Positions 23,414 through 31,241 of a stretch of 32,810 nucleotides of DNA are shown here, in pieces; position 1 is the first letter of the stretch; each line of letters starts with the position of its first letter. The translations under genes were made by a program, and so were the position numbers. The notes under the pieces were generated by a model. It was not told where the DNA came from and did no database searches. It worked only from the letters and a program-made list of their open reading frames with translations. This stretch comes from an uncultured Oscillospiraceae bacterium (GTDB lineage: Bacteria > Bacillota > Clostridia > Oscillospirales > Oscillospiraceae), in contig CAKTNW010000023.1 in the NCBI GenBank assembly GCA_934589145.1, forward strand, positions 1 through 32,810, in the 5' to 3' direction.

Positions 23414-24022
23414 TTATCTGTGAGATTTTCTTCCGAGGTATCTGTGTACCTGTTCCATGTATTTCTGATACGTTATCCCAAACGTACCGGTGAGATACTG
23501 TTCTTCCTGCAAGATCTGCAAGTGTAGCGTTATGATTGCAAACAGCGAAAAGACTGCTGTCAGCGGATTACAGTACATCAGTAGCACGCCGATGTACATA
23601 AAGTCAAAACCAAGAAATGCTGGATTACGGCTATAACGGTAAATTCCTGTCGTGACCAGCTCTGTTTTGTCCTTGTCAGGAATGCCCGCCCGCCAGCTAT
23701 CCTTCATGCACAGTACGGTGAGCAGAAAGATGGCATCGCCCAGCATTCCGGTGCAAAAGCCGGTAAACCGTGCGTTTGCAGGGAGATGGCTCCAACCGAA
23801 CGCGATGGAGAGAAGCTGTGAGATCGGTGCGCCCAGCGTCGCAGCGCTCATCAGCAGTTCTACTGTGCGGATGGATTTTTCCTTTCTGCGTCCGATCTGT
23901 CGGGTCTGGATACCGCGCTGCTTCTGTGCCAGCATCTTGGTAAAATAGATACCGTAAAATAAGGTCAGTACGGTCAAGGCCAGCACTGCATACGGCAAGT
24001 GGTCTTCCAATGGCAGCTTCAT
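23414..24022 (-). CDS. Isoprenylcysteine/phospholipid methyltransferase-like membrane protein
   Basis: This 202-residue membrane protein has about five helices and the C-terminal signature of the ICMT/PEMT family: TGIYRYSRNPAFLGFDFMYIG, then EEQYLTGTFGITYQKYMEQVHRYL, the SAM-binding region. In bacteria such proteins methylate small molecules or lipids; the substrate is unknown. The start at 24022 lies behind AAAGGA and overlaps the stop of the preceding gene by ATGA. It is part of a three-gene coupled run with two flavodoxin-fold genes. Confidence 0.75.
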   Translation of the reverse strand: MKLPLEDHLPYAVLALTVLTLFYGIYFTKMLAQKQRGIQTRQIGRRKEKSIRTVELLMSAATLGAPISQLLSIAFGWSHLPANARFTGFCTGMLGDAIFLLTVLCMKDSWRAGIPDKDKTELVTTGIYRYSRNPAFLGFDFMYIGVLLMYCNPLTAVFSLFAIITLHLQILQEEQYLTGTFGITYQKYMEQVHRYLGRKSHR

Positions 24023-24780
24023 AAGTGTGTTCCTTTCTCCTGAGCAGGACGTTTGTGCCTGCGGAATAGTGTGTGCGGCAGGTTTCCGTGTGCTAACGCG
24101 GAAAGCAGCATAAAAATGTCCGAAACGGGGATAAACAAAAATGACGGCATTAGGCAGCGAGTGAACAGATTTTTGCGGCAAGCACCGTGCTTGATACGGT
24201 GTCCCATAACGGCAAGGCAGATCACTGCGCCGAGGCTTATCACAAGCGTCACGAGCATACTGCTGTAGCAGGAAAAGATCGTTCGCACAGTCAGCGGCAC
24301 TGCCTGCACCGTCAGGATCAACCGCACAGTATCTAACACGGCGAACAACGCTGTCAGCATACACATCCAGCGCAGAATTACTCCGCCGCCGATCCCCAAT
24401 CCGCCGCCCCAGCAAACGCCGGCACGCTGGCACCACGCTTCATAAATTCGCAAATGCAGTTCATTCTGATGCCCCTCGATAAAGCCGCAGTTGGAAATAG
24501 CATAGAACTTGAAATGGCATGACTTTTCATGACAGAGCTGTTCTGCCTGCTCTAAAAATGTGGTGATGTGCGCCGGTGCAGCATCTACATAGACCGGCGC
24601 TGAAATCACAACAGCATCCGCCCACGGAAACAGCGCAAAAGCCTTTTCGTAGTCTTTTGCCCCGCGAAGCGGATTGACCTTGACCTTGCACCCTGTCAAA
24701 AACAGCCGCAGCAGGGATGAATAGAATGCAGAAGCGCTGCCCTTAGATTTTGGACTGGCATTCAGAATCAGAACATTCAT
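24019..24780 (-). CDS. Flavodoxin-fold (NADPH-dependent FMN reductase-like) protein fused to a membrane domain
   Basis: The first about 125 residues have a flavodoxin-like fold with phosphate-binding loop NASPKSKGSAS (residues 7-17) and the FMN ring loop SAPVYVDAAPAH. A Gly-rich linker (WGGGLGIGGG) leads to a C-terminal half with about four membrane helices and a basic tail (RRHKRPAQEKG). The protein is thus a membrane-tethered flavin protein. It overlaps neighbours on both sides by four bases. The electron partner is unknown; the methyltransferase-like gene downstream is a candidate co-worker by context only. Confidence 0.7.
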   Translation of the reverse strand: MNVLILNASPKSKGSASAFYSSLLRLFLTGCKVKVNPLRGAKDYEKAFALFPWADAVVISAPVYVDAAPAHITTFLEQAEQLCHEKSCHFKFYAISNCGFIEGHQNELHLRIYEAWCQRAGVCWGGGLGIGGGVILRWMCMLTALFAVLDTVRLILTVQAVPLTVRTIFSCYSSMLVTLVISLGAVICLAVMGHRIKHGACRKNLFTRCLMPSFLFIPVSDIFMLLSALAHGNLPHTLFRRHKRPAQEKGTHL

Positions 24781-25283
24781 CTGTCTTTTATCACCTCTGT
24801 CAGAAACTCCGGCTTTTCCGCAAAGTACACCTGCGCCGATGAAAACCCCATATTGACCCGATTGGCCTCGACCAGCCTCATGGCTGTTTCACGCTCAAAG
24901 TCCGTGACTGCACCATAGAAGCAAACTGTGAGCGTAGGACGATTTTGATAGCGCAATGGATGGTGGACACGCCCGCCGCGATAGGTGAAAAACGGCAGAC
25001 TGAGCGATATGGCACGATCCAGCACTCTCTTGACGCCGGGGCTGAATCCTCCGCAGCAGCATTGGGAGAAGATGATGACCTTTTCGCAGTGCCCTATTTG
25101 CGCGCCGACCGTTTGCAGATCGTCCTTCATCACGCACTGCCCCGGCGATGCCAGCCAGCAGCGAAAGCAGCCTTGACAACAGGCTGCCTTCTTATTTGCG
25201 TCAATGACGGAAAAGCCACTGGTATCGGGCAAAACAGCGGAAAGCAGAACCGGTGTTAAATCATGGATAAAAATCGCCGCCAT
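24777..25283 (-). CDS. Flavodoxin-family protein with Cys-rich motif
   Basis: This 168-residue protein begins MAAIFIHDLTPVLL and carries the conserved CCQGCFRCWLASPGQCVMKDD motif of a flavodoxin-like/NADPH-FMN-reductase subfamily, then SQCCCGGFSPGVKRVLDRAI and the C-terminal NRVNMG region. The ATG at 25283 is preferred over a GTG at 25334 because it matches the family's usual first strand. It overlaps the next gene by four bases, placing two flavodoxin-fold proteins in tandem. A redox role at the cytoplasmic face is likely. Confidence 0.7.
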   Translation of the reverse strand: MAAIFIHDLTPVLLSAVLPDTSGFSVIDANKKAACCQGCFRCWLASPGQCVMKDDLQTVGAQIGHCEKVIIFSQCCCGGFSPGVKRVLDRAISLSLPFFTYRGGRVHHPLRYQNRPTLTVCFYGAVTDFERETAMRLVEANRVNMGFSSAQVYFAEKPEFLTEVIKDR

Positions 25284-25330
25284 GGTGCGTCCAGATAATC
25301 CTTTCCTTAGAAATAGCGTTTGCGTCCGGT

Positions 25331-25457
25331 TCACCGCTGTTCATCGGCCTTCGGCTTGAATAACCCGCTCTTGCCGGGTGCCGGTGATTTTCCGCAGGCC
25401 GCGAGGGAAAGCACTATCACGGCAGTGAGCAGTAGGATAAAAGACTTATATTTCATT
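25331..25457 (-). pseudogene. Truncated, frameshifted lipoprotein remnant
   Basis: Behind AAGGAG the sequence starts MKYKSF and, after one extra base in a run of five T's (minus strand), reads ILLLTAVIVLSLAACGKSPA. This is a clear lipoprotein signal with lipobox LAAC, and it ends about 20 residues later. In the actual frame it stops without a lipobox. Its length (127 nt) is one base over a whole number of codons. It is a leftover of a larger lipoprotein gene, followed at once by the flavodoxin-like gene. Confidence 0.5.
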
Positions 25458-25494
25458 TTTATACTCTCCTTGGTTTTATGCCAAGATCACCACA

Positions 25495-25959
25495 TTAAAA
25501 CTTTGATTTTTCATAATTGTACGGGATGCTTGTCCCGACAACAACATCCTCGATCTTATCAATAATCAACCAGTCGTCCATGTTGCCCTGATGGTCAAAA
25601 GCGAGGGGAGCAATTTCTTCTACGCTCTCAAATTCCACAAGGCACAGACATTTCTTGTGCCAGCGTGTAATTTGCTTATCTGATAAATTGAGCTTTTCCT
25701 GATTGTCGGCAAGAACTTTTGTAATTTCCTCATCAGACAGCTTTACGAAATTCTGAACCTCTTTGACTGTGGCAGTTGCGGTAATCGAGGCACTTCCTTT
25801 TTCCATGAAATAAAGGCGCTCTCCTGCAAAGACCCGGCTGTGCGGAATTTTTCGTCCTGCCGCACCGCGCACGACCATAGTTTTTGTTTCGGCGAGTATT
25901 TTGTCCAGCTCTTTTTCGCCTTTCTTTCCTGCGTTGTCGCAATAAACCAAATGTACCAT
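25495..25959 (-). CDS. PUA/ASCH-like small protein
   Basis: This 154-residue soluble protein starts MVHLVYCDNAGKKGEKELDKIL. The segments MVVRGAAGRKIPHSRVFAGERLYFMEKGSA and SITATATVKEVQNF fit the beta-barrel pattern of PUA/ASCH-like domains, which bind RNA or modified bases. The later VEFESVEEIAPLAFDHQGNMDDWLIIDKIEDVV is a conserved tail in similar hypothetical proteins I recall. Function is unknown. It lies 33 nt after the SAP-domain gene in the acetyltransferase operon. Confidence 0.55.
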   Translation of the reverse strand: MVHLVYCDNAGKKGEKELDKILAETKTMVVRGAAGRKIPHSRVFAGERLYFMEKGSASITATATVKEVQNFVKLSDEEITKVLADNQEKLNLSDKQITRWHKKCLCLVEFESVEEIAPLAFDHQGNMDDWLIIDKIEDVVVGTSIPYNYEKSKF

Positions 25960-25992
25960 TTTTAATATCCTCCTGAGTTTTTACGGAATTTG

Positions 25993-26565
25993 TCAGTCCA
26001 GCGCACGAAGATCGGACTGCTCATACCGATGATGTCCCGGCAGACTCTTTTTGTAGTTCCAACACATGATCGCATCGTGCAAGCTCTTTCCGGGATTGTC
26101 TGCAAAGAAATCACGGATGTATGTGTTGTACTCAAACTGCCCGCCAATCTCCGTTTTGGTTTGTTTCTTTTCCTCTAAGAGTCGATAATACGCCCGAATC
26201 GCGTCGCCGTAAGTCTTTCCGGCGTTTGCTTTCAGCCATTTCTGAAACGGAACATGAAAAGAGAAGCCTTTTCCGATTTTCTCAATGAAAAACGCACGGT
26301 GTTTTTCGGAGCAGACGATATTCGGCTCTATGAGCGTGTCCTCGGTGAACGTGCCGATGTTTACCGCCGTTTTTCTTTCGGCAGAGGATTTCAGTACATT
26401 TCCCGTATCAAGAAAATATGCTATCCTATCCGTGAGTTCTGCTTTACTGCCGGATGCCGACAATCCGTTTTCTCTGCAAAAGTCAACAAGCTCCTGCTTC
26501 AGATAATAAAAGCTGCGGAAAGCGGCGGATTTTGTATCTTTATTAAGTTCCGGTCGCTTGTTCAT
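25993..26565 (-). CDS. SAP domain protein (DUF6434-like)
   Basis: This 190-residue protein has an N-terminal SAP-type helix-extended loop-helix (SFYYLKQELVDFCRENGLSASGSKAELTDRIAYFLDTG, about residues 18-55), a motif used to bind DNA or RNA. The C-terminal part has many aromatics and basic residues (FHVPFQKWLKANAGKTYGDAIRAYYRLLEEKK). Its start overlaps the chloramphenicol-acetyltransferase-like stop by ATGA. Function is unknown. Such proteins are common in small accessory clusters of Clostridia. Confidence 0.65.
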   Translation of the reverse strand: MNKRPELNKDTKSAAFRSFYYLKQELVDFCRENGLSASGSKAELTDRIAYFLDTGNVLKSSAERKTAVNIGTFTEDTLIEPNIVCSEKHRAFFIEKIGKGFSFHVPFQKWLKANAGKTYGDAIRAYYRLLEEKKQTKTEIGGQFEYNTYIRDFFADNPGKSLHDAIMCWNYKKSLPGHHRYEQSDLRALD

Positions 26566-27230
26566 CTGCGCTCACTCCCGAATCTCGGAAATGCTTCGCG
26601 GCGCATTACTCCGATTCCGTCGATATTCCCCTGCAGGCGTTCAAGAAACCGTCCTGCGTGCGCGCCGTCCATCTGGGTATGGTGGAATTGGAACGAAAGC
26701 TTCAGCGTCGTCCGCAAAAGTCCCTTGCGGTATTTGCCCCAAATGATAAACGGATTGTTGAAAATACCGCTGTTCATGCCGACCGCTCCGTCGATTTCGG
26801 TATCCACAATGGCTGAGGTGCCGATAACCATACTGTCGGTCAGATCGTGATTTTTGCAGCTTTCGGCAGTCTCGCGCGTCAGGTGCAGATAGTCGGCGTT
26901 GAACTGCGCAAGACTCTCCGAAAACGGTACATCGCAGGAGCTTACCTCGCCGGTTTTGTTTTTCACGATGGTGTTGACCGCGATGCTGTCATACTGCCAA
27001 AGCTCGCGTCCCACGGGGAGAAGGTAAAACTCCCCCGCCTCGCTCGCCGCCCTGCCGATGCACCAGCAGAGAAGCATATTGAATTTCAGCCCGCGCCTGC
27101 GGCTCAGCTTCACAAGCGGCGTGACATCAAGCGTTTTGAAGAACGTCACCATGGGATTCGGCGCACCCATCCAGAGGTCGAACGCCGCGGCGCGGGCGGT
27201 CGTTTTCGGGTCGATCGCGATCGGCTTCAT
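26562..27230 (-). CDS. Chloramphenicol acetyltransferase-like protein (CatA fold)
   Basis: This 222-residue protein has the size and order of type A chloramphenicol acetyltransferases: an N-terminal [18 protein letters not shown] region, a central [15 protein letters not shown] helix, [24 protein letters not shown], and the catalytic [21 protein letters not shown] with the His and DG of the HHxxxDG motif. The catalytic residues are intact, so it may acetylate chloramphenicol or a related alcohol. Divergent members often do not confer resistance. The ATG at 27230 overlaps the upstream acetyltransferase stop by four bases. Confidence 0.8.
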   Translation of the reverse strand: MKPIAIDPKTTARAAAFDLWMGAPNPMVTFFKTLDVTPLVKLSRRRGLKFNMLLCWCIGRAASEAGEFYLLPVGRELWQYDSIAVNTIVKNKTGEVSSCDVPFSESLAQFNADYLHLTRETAESCKNHDLTDSMVIGTSAIVDTEIDGAVGMNSGIFNNPFIIWGKYRKGLLRTTLKLSFQFHHTQMDGAHAGRFLERLQGNIDGIGVMRREAFPRFGSERR

Positions 27231-27856
27231 TCCGCACGCTCCAATGCTGCGATATCTCCCGACTGAATGGCGGGGATACTTTGTTTGATCTTCTCTTCGT
27301 CCCAATCCCACCAGCGCAGCTCTTCCAGCTTCTCGATCGCCGCATCGTCAAAGCGGCGGCGGATGGGCTTGGCGGGAACGCCGCCCACGACGGTATACGG
27401 CGGTACATCCTTTGTCACCACGGCGCGCGTGCCGATGATCGCACCGTCGCCGACCGTTACGCCCGACAGAATGACCGCCTCATAGCCGATCCACACATCG
27501 CTGCCGATCACGATATCGCCCTTGTTGTCCCACGCGCTCCGTATGTCCTTTGAATCAAGTCCCCATTCCTCAAAGAAGATCGGGAACGGATAGGTTGACA
27601 GCGAGCGCATCGTGTGATTGGCGCTCGTAAAGAGAAACTTCGCGCCGCAGGCGATCGAACAGAATTTGCCGATCTTCAGCTTATCGCCGTTTACGGGATA
27701 ATGATACAGCACGTTGTTCTTCTCGAAGTCGCGCGGGTCGTGAACATAATCGTTGTACATGGTGTAGTCGCCGACCTCGATATTCGCCCCGGTGACAACA
27801 TCCTTCAGATACACGGTTTCCTTGTCCCCCGTGCGGGGATAGATCATATTTCTCAT
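27227..27856 (-). CDS. Vat/CatB-type xenobiotic acetyltransferase (left-handed beta-helix)
   Basis: This 209-residue protein belongs to the hexapeptide-repeat xenobiotic acetyltransferases, which acetylate streptogramin A or chloramphenicol. It shows [25 protein letters not shown], the catalytic His in [18 protein letters not shown], hexapeptide repeats ([51 protein letters not shown]) and the C-terminal [15 protein letters not shown] tail. All key segments are present. An AGGAG ribosome site precedes ATG 27856. It starts a run of overlapping genes with the CatA-like gene, so two unrelated acetyltransferase folds with similar substrates are co-expressed. Confidence 0.85.
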   Translation of the reverse strand: MRNMIYPRTGDKETVYLKDVVTGANIEVGDYTMYNDYVHDPRDFEKNNVLYHYPVNGDKLKIGKFCSIACGAKFLFTSANHTMRSLSTYPFPIFFEEWGLDSKDIRSAWDNKGDIVIGSDVWIGYEAVILSGVTVGDGAIIGTRAVVTKDVPPYTVVGGVPAKPIRRRFDDAAIEKLEELRWWDWDEEKIKQSIPAIQSGDIAALERAE

Positions 27857-27865
27857 TATGCTTTA

Positions 27866-27906
27866 CTCCTGTTCGAAACGGCTGCCGCGGCAGCCTCGTT
27901 TTTTCC
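27866..27906. repeat. Imperfect direct repeat, copy A (with GGCTGCCGCGGCAGCC palindrome)
   Basis: This matches 28515-28556 at about 32 of 42 positions. On the minus strand it can be read as the last codons of a GNAT-like gene (KTRLPRQPF, compare KLKLPGQLF-stop in the intact GNAT gene), followed by the same ACAGGAG ribosome site. It is a decayed duplicate of a gene end. Confidence 0.55.
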
Positions 27907-27919
27907 GTGAATGCGTTTT

Positions 27920-28249
27920 TTACCGCACGTTGTTCTTTCGTTTTTGCTTCGGCAGCGGTAATTCATCGTACATCGCCTCAAACAGCTTCGTAAGAAACTC
28001 TTTGCTGTCAACCTCATCCACCGACAGCATTTCTTTCTCCCCCTCATACGGGAGCTCACAAATTGCCGCGGGCATAAGCTCCAGAGCGGATCTTGTTTTC
28101 TTTACAAGCAGCCGATCATCATAGATCCCGCCGACGATTTTACCTCGATAATAGAGAATAAACTCTCCCATCATAGGACGGTAAGAAATATCATCCAGAT
28201 CGGATAGCTGTTCCAAAATGAAATGAAGATACTCTTTACTGGATGCCAT
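27920..28249 (-). CDS. TfoX/Sxy N-terminal domain protein
   Basis: This 109-residue protein consists of one TfoX-N domain: MASSKEYLHFILEQLSDLDDISYRPMMGEFILYYRGKIVGGIYDDRLLVKKT, with the conserved RPMMGEF core and a C-terminal helix with Lys/Arg tail. Full TfoX proteins control competence in gamma-proteobacteria. Stand-alone TfoX-N proteins in Clostridia have no established role. It overlaps the DUF3795 gene upstream by 14 nt. A clear ribosome site is lacking, so it may depend on translation of the upstream gene. Confidence 0.75.
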   Translation of the reverse strand: MASSKEYLHFILEQLSDLDDISYRPMMGEFILYYRGKIVGGIYDDRLLVKKTRSALELMPAAICELPYEGEKEMLSVDEVDSKEFLTKLFEAMYDELPLPKQKRKNNVR

Positions 28250-28505
28250 TTTTACACCACTTTTTGCATTGCTCGATTCTTGCGCCGTTATCGCTTTGCT
28301 CCATGTCGTAAGCAAAAGTATGTAATAAAGGGCAAACGAAGTCATCGCATTCGCCGCAATGCTGCAAGCCTTTCTTTTCACAGCAGGATTTCACGGGGCA
28401 GCTATCCGCCCAGAAGGGTTTTTCCATATTCACGCACCCTTTGCAGCTCATTGCTTCACGAAAACTGCAATCGCTGCACCGAAGCCCACATCTTGATTCG
28501 ATCAT
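28236..28505 (-). CDS. DUF3795 Cys-rich protein
   Basis: This 89-residue protein has about 15 cysteines in the DUF3795 pattern (CGLRCSDCSFREAMSCKGC, then CPVKSCCEKKGLQHCGECDDFVCPLL), most likely binding zinc or an iron-sulfur cluster. A ribosome site GGAGGA lies 7 nt before ATG 28505. Its 3' end overlaps the TfoX-N gene. The DUF3795/TfoX-N pair is flanked by the two 42-nt imperfect repeats, which suggests that it arrived as a unit. Confidence 0.7.
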   Translation of the reverse strand: MIESRCGLRCSDCSFREAMSCKGCVNMEKPFWADSCPVKSCCEKKGLQHCGECDDFVCPLLHTFAYDMEQSDNGARIEQCKKWCKNGIQ

Positions 28506-28514
28506 ACTCAGATT

Positions 28515-28556
28515 CCTCCTGTTCAGAACAGCTGCCCCGGCAGCTTTAGCTTTTCC
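28515..28556. repeat. Imperfect direct repeat, copy B (end of GNAT gene)
   Basis: This is the intact counterpart of the repeat at 27866-27906. It spans the last codons of the GNAT gene (hairpin AGCTGCC-CC-GGCAGCT), its stop and the ribosome site of the next gene. Confidence 0.55.
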
Positions 28557-29149
28557 TTCTTCGGGAAGGTCGCTTCAAACTGTTCAAACGCTTCCGGATC
28601 CTTCTCGCAGACGAAATATCCCTCCGGGTCTTTGTAGGTGCCGGAGATGCCGTCCAAGAAGCCGGGAATCAGCTCGCGGATTAAGAAATAGTCCGCCTCT
28701 GGGTCGTCGGCATACCTCACGCCCTTTGCCTTGGCTGGGACGAAGCCGGACTTTCCATAAAAATCAATGTTGCCTGTGATTGCAAGCGCACCCGCGCCCA
28801 TTTCCTCCGCTTTTTCCATGGAATAGTCCAGCAGTTGTTTGCCGTAGCCCTGCCGCTTGTGTGCCGGTGCGATGCTGACAGGGCCGAAGGTCATGATCGG
28901 CACCTTCCGTCCATCGTCGCAGTCGATTTCCGACCGCACATAGATGACCTGCCCGATCAGTTCGCCGCTTTGCTCCATGACGAAGTCCAGCTCCGGCACA
29001 AAAGCCGGATCGTCCCGATAGCAGTGCAGCACATAGTGCTCCATGCAGCCGGGGCGGTAGACATTCCAGAAAGACTCGCGGGTCAGGTTTTCGACGGCTC
29101 TGTAATCGTCTTCGTTTTCCAAACGAATGGTAATATTCTTTTCTGACAT
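28523..29149 (-). CDS. GNAT-family N-acetyltransferase (YhbS-like)
   Basis: This 208-residue protein is a GNAT enzyme. It begins MSEKNITIRLENEDDYRAVENLTRESFWNVY; motif A is GPVSIAPAHKRQGYGKQLLDYSMEKAEEMG (about residues 90-119, Q-R-x-G-Y-G-K), followed by ALAITGNIDFYGKSGFVPAKAKGVRY. Acetyl-CoA binding is well supported; the acceptor is unknown. AAGGAG lies 8 nt before ATG 29149. It follows a TetR/KTR pair by 11 nt and may be in its regulon. Confidence 0.85.
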   Translation of the reverse strand: MSEKNITIRLENEDDYRAVENLTRESFWNVYRPGCMEHYVLHCYRDDPAFVPELDFVMEQSGELIGQVIYVRSEIDCDDGRKVPIMTFGPVSIAPAHKRQGYGKQLLDYSMEKAEEMGAGALAITGNIDFYGKSGFVPAKAKGVRYADDPEADYFLIRELIPGFLDGISGTYKDPEGYFVCEKDPEAFEQFEATFPKKEKLKLPGQLF

Positions 29150-29160
29150 GGTGTTTCTCC

Positions 29161-29334
29161 TTATCTTTGATCAATGATCTCTATTTGAAAATTCCGCGCG
29201 TTGATGATGCGCTCCTGTCTGCACTTGGGACAAAAGAGCGGAAAGTCCTTCAGCACCATCCTTTGCAGCAGCCGCAGTCGTGTTTTTGCGCCACAGACAG
29301 GACAAAGCACCCATTTTTTATCCGGCTCACGCAT
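29161..29334 (-). CDS. Cys-rich KTR domain protein (copy 1)
   Basis: This 57-residue zinc-ribbon-like protein has two CxxC pairs (WVLCPVCGAKTRLRLL and LKDFPLFCPKCRQERIINARNFQIEI), the pattern of cysteine-rich KTR proteins. It starts at 29334 with GGCGGTG upstream, overlapping the 3' end of the TetR gene. A second, closely similar copy follows another TetR gene at 32046-32228. The role is unknown; the constant TetR partner suggests a regulatory link. Confidence 0.75.
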   Translation of the reverse strand: MREPDKKWVLCPVCGAKTRLRLLQRMVLKDFPLFCPKCRQERIINARNFQIEIIDQR

Positions 29335-29614
29335 GACGTTCACCGCCTTTTGGATTGCCGCCATGAACCATGCGAAAAAAGAGCTGCACATGGATGTTGA
29401 TCTGATCGGTATCCGCTTCATACTGCGCCGCCGTAGATTCCATAATGGCGTCAAAAATCGCCTGCTTGCTTGGAAAGTGATTGTAAAGAGATGGTGCTTT
29501 GATGCCCACTGCCTTTGCCAGCTCTCCCACGCTGACAGAATCATAGCCCTGCGTGGAAAACAGCTCCAATGCCTTATCCAAAATCTTCTGCTTTGTAGCT
29601 TCCTGCTTCATCAT
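29327..29614 (-). pseudogene. TetR-family regulator, shortened (95 residues)
   Basis: The first about 60 residues are a complete TetR HTH (ILDKALELFSTQGYDSVSVGELAKAVGIKAPSLYNHFPSKQAIFDAIM). After QINIHVQLFF only about 16 residues remain to the stop, so nearly all of the ligand-binding/dimer domain (normally over 100 residues) is missing, probably by an internal deletion. Its promoter and a perfect-looking operator upstream are intact. It could be a non-dimerising DNA-binding fragment or simply dead. It overlaps the KTR gene by 8 nt. Confidence 0.6.
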
Positions 29615-29622
29615 TGCGCATC

Positions 29623-29673
29623 ACTAACTAACATTAGTTAGTCGTATTATAAACGCTTTTGGAAGAAAGTCAA
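29623..29673 (-). promoter_or_regulatory. Promoter and TetR-type palindrome of the shortened tetR gene
   Basis: Minus strand: TTGACT (29668-29673), 16 nt, TATAAT (29646-29651). Just downstream is the 20-nt palindrome at 29623-29642, half-site ACTAACTAA and its mirror TTAGTTAGT. This is a textbook autorepression layout. Confidence 0.75.
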
Positions 29674-29742
29674 GTGGTTGCAGACGATGAATTTTTCTTG
29701 CAGAACGCCATACCGATAGAGCGGCGTTTCTGTCAGCGGCTG

Positions 29743-30796
29743 TCATTGCTTTTGTATCACCGGCAGCAGAATATGTTCAATAAAGTCAATGCGGTCATGT
29801 ACTGCAGGTCTGAAGGAAGCAGATACTGCGGCCACAACTTTCTCGTTCGGATCAACATAGATCACATTGCCGCTGTCGCCGATGGCGGCATATATGTGTT
29901 TCTCCGGGTGCACGATCCACCAGAGATAGCCGTAGGACATTCCGCTGAAAGCGCCGCTTTCGATCCTGCGGGGGAAAAGCATTTCCCAAAGCCATTGGGA
30001 GGAAACGATCCGCCGTCCGTTCCATGTGCCGTTTTGCAGGCAAAGCTGACCGAGCTTCGCCATGTCAGCAGCGCTCATGCACAGGCCGTAGCCGGGAGTG
30101 GCCAGCCCCTGCGGGTCGGCAAGCCACACATTATTTCTCGGTGTCTTGTCCGTTATGAACAGCTTATGCTCCTGCGCGGTTCTGGCGTAAGCGTTCTTGT
30201 GCTCGGCAATGCCGAGGGGACGGAACAGATATTCATTGGCAAAGTCCACGGTTTTTCATCCCAGCGGCTTTGAAAAGGATGCCGGAGAGAATGTGCAGGC
30301 AGACCGTCCGGTAGTCAAATTCATCGGTGATGCCGCTCTTTCCACCAAGGAAGTCCAGCGATGCCTTCGTCCAGTCCTCACCGGAACACACCTTCGTCCA
30401 TGGATCGCCCTGCCCCTTATAGGGTGCGCGCATGGTCAAAAGATGCCGGATCGTCACATCGAAGATCGTCTTTTCACCGCGCTTGGACGAATACTCCGGA
30501 AAGTAGGAAAGCACCTTATCATTCACACTGCCAATCATTTTATGGTCGATAGCAATGCCGATCAGCAGTGCCATCACGCTTTTCGTGGCGGATGCGATAT
30601 GGACGCAGTCCGTTTTTTGATAGCCATTCCACTCTGCGGAGTAGATTTCGTTTCCGTCCTGCAGCACGCTGATTTGGCAGATGTTCGGCTGATGCTGCTG
30701 CATATACGGATATAGTTCTTGAAGCTGCACCCGTCCGTCGGGGCGAATCACCGATTCTCCGAAAATAAATATTCCACCCTTATTCATCCGCGGCAT
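29743..30796 (-). pseudogene. Serine hydrolase (beta-lactamase class C family), frameshifted
   Basis: Joined across one frameshift, the gene encodes about 350 residues of the beta-lactamase/penicillin-binding esterase family. It has the SxxK motif S69-A-T-K72, a DYRT at the place of the Tyr motif, a WLADPQGLATPGYGLCMSAADMAKLGQL segment and a C-terminal AAIGDSGNVIYVDPNEKVV. At about 30250, five A's put it out of frame (MKNRG instead of MKTVDFANEYLF); one base fewer restores it. Total length 1054 nt is one over a multiple of three. The start ATG 30796 lies behind AAGGA. It is either a pseudogene or a read error. Confidence 0.75.
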
Positions 30797-30816
30797 AAGT
30801 ACACTTCCTTTTCGCT

Positions 30817-31227
30817 TTAGAGAATGATTCGTGCGATCTCCATTGTCACGATCTTCAGCATCGCACCGCCCGACATCACATAGAACCAAACTTCGCGCAT
30901 CTTTTGCGTTTTGGCGATTGGCGTAGCAATGGCGGCAATGATGATCAGCAGCGCACCGACACAGCCGACGATGGTGGGAATACTGACGAGTGGGAACAGC
31001 CCCGGTGCGCAGCTTCCGTCGATGGCGTGCTGAATCGTCTTATCCAAGCCGTCACGTGCCGCCGCAAAGCAGCAGATCACAAGGCCGAAAACTAGCAGAA
31101 TTGCACTTCGGCGTCCCCAATATTGAATGTTCGTGTGATGAAAAGCCGACCAACCGATAAAGCCCAGCAGGGCAAGGATCATCAAAGTTGTCGCCGTAGT
31201 GACGGCGTTTCCAAAATAGAGCTTCAT
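30817..31227 (-). CDS. Four-helix membrane protein, unknown
   Basis: This 136-residue protein has four predicted membrane helices (about residues 8-28, 40-60, 80-105 and 112-132) with a short positively charged loop (KTQKMREV) before the last. The start MKLYFGNAV at 31227 lies just after GAGGGA. It is 20 nt before the serine hydrolase gene and 14 nt after a zinc-ribbon gene, so it belongs to that operon. The family is not recognised. Confidence 0.6.
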   Translation of the reverse strand: MKLYFGNAVTTATTLMILALLGFIGWSAFHHTNIQYWGRRSAILLVFGLVICCFAAARDGLDKTIQHAIDGSCAPGLFPLVSIPTIVGCVGALLIIIAAIATPIAKTQKMREVWFYVMSGGAMLKIVTMEIARIIL

Positions 31228-31241
31228 TCCCTCTGCACCTC

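Noticed and set aside
27881..27896. GGCTGCCGCGGCAGCC palindrome as a terminator
   Set aside because: The T-run lies only on the plus-strand side where no gene ends; the palindrome is part of the duplicated GNAT gene end.
29699..29732. Inverted repeat CAGAACGCC/GGCGTTTCTG after the serine hydrolase as a terminator
   Set aside because: It has a bulge and no T-tract on the minus strand; too weak to call.
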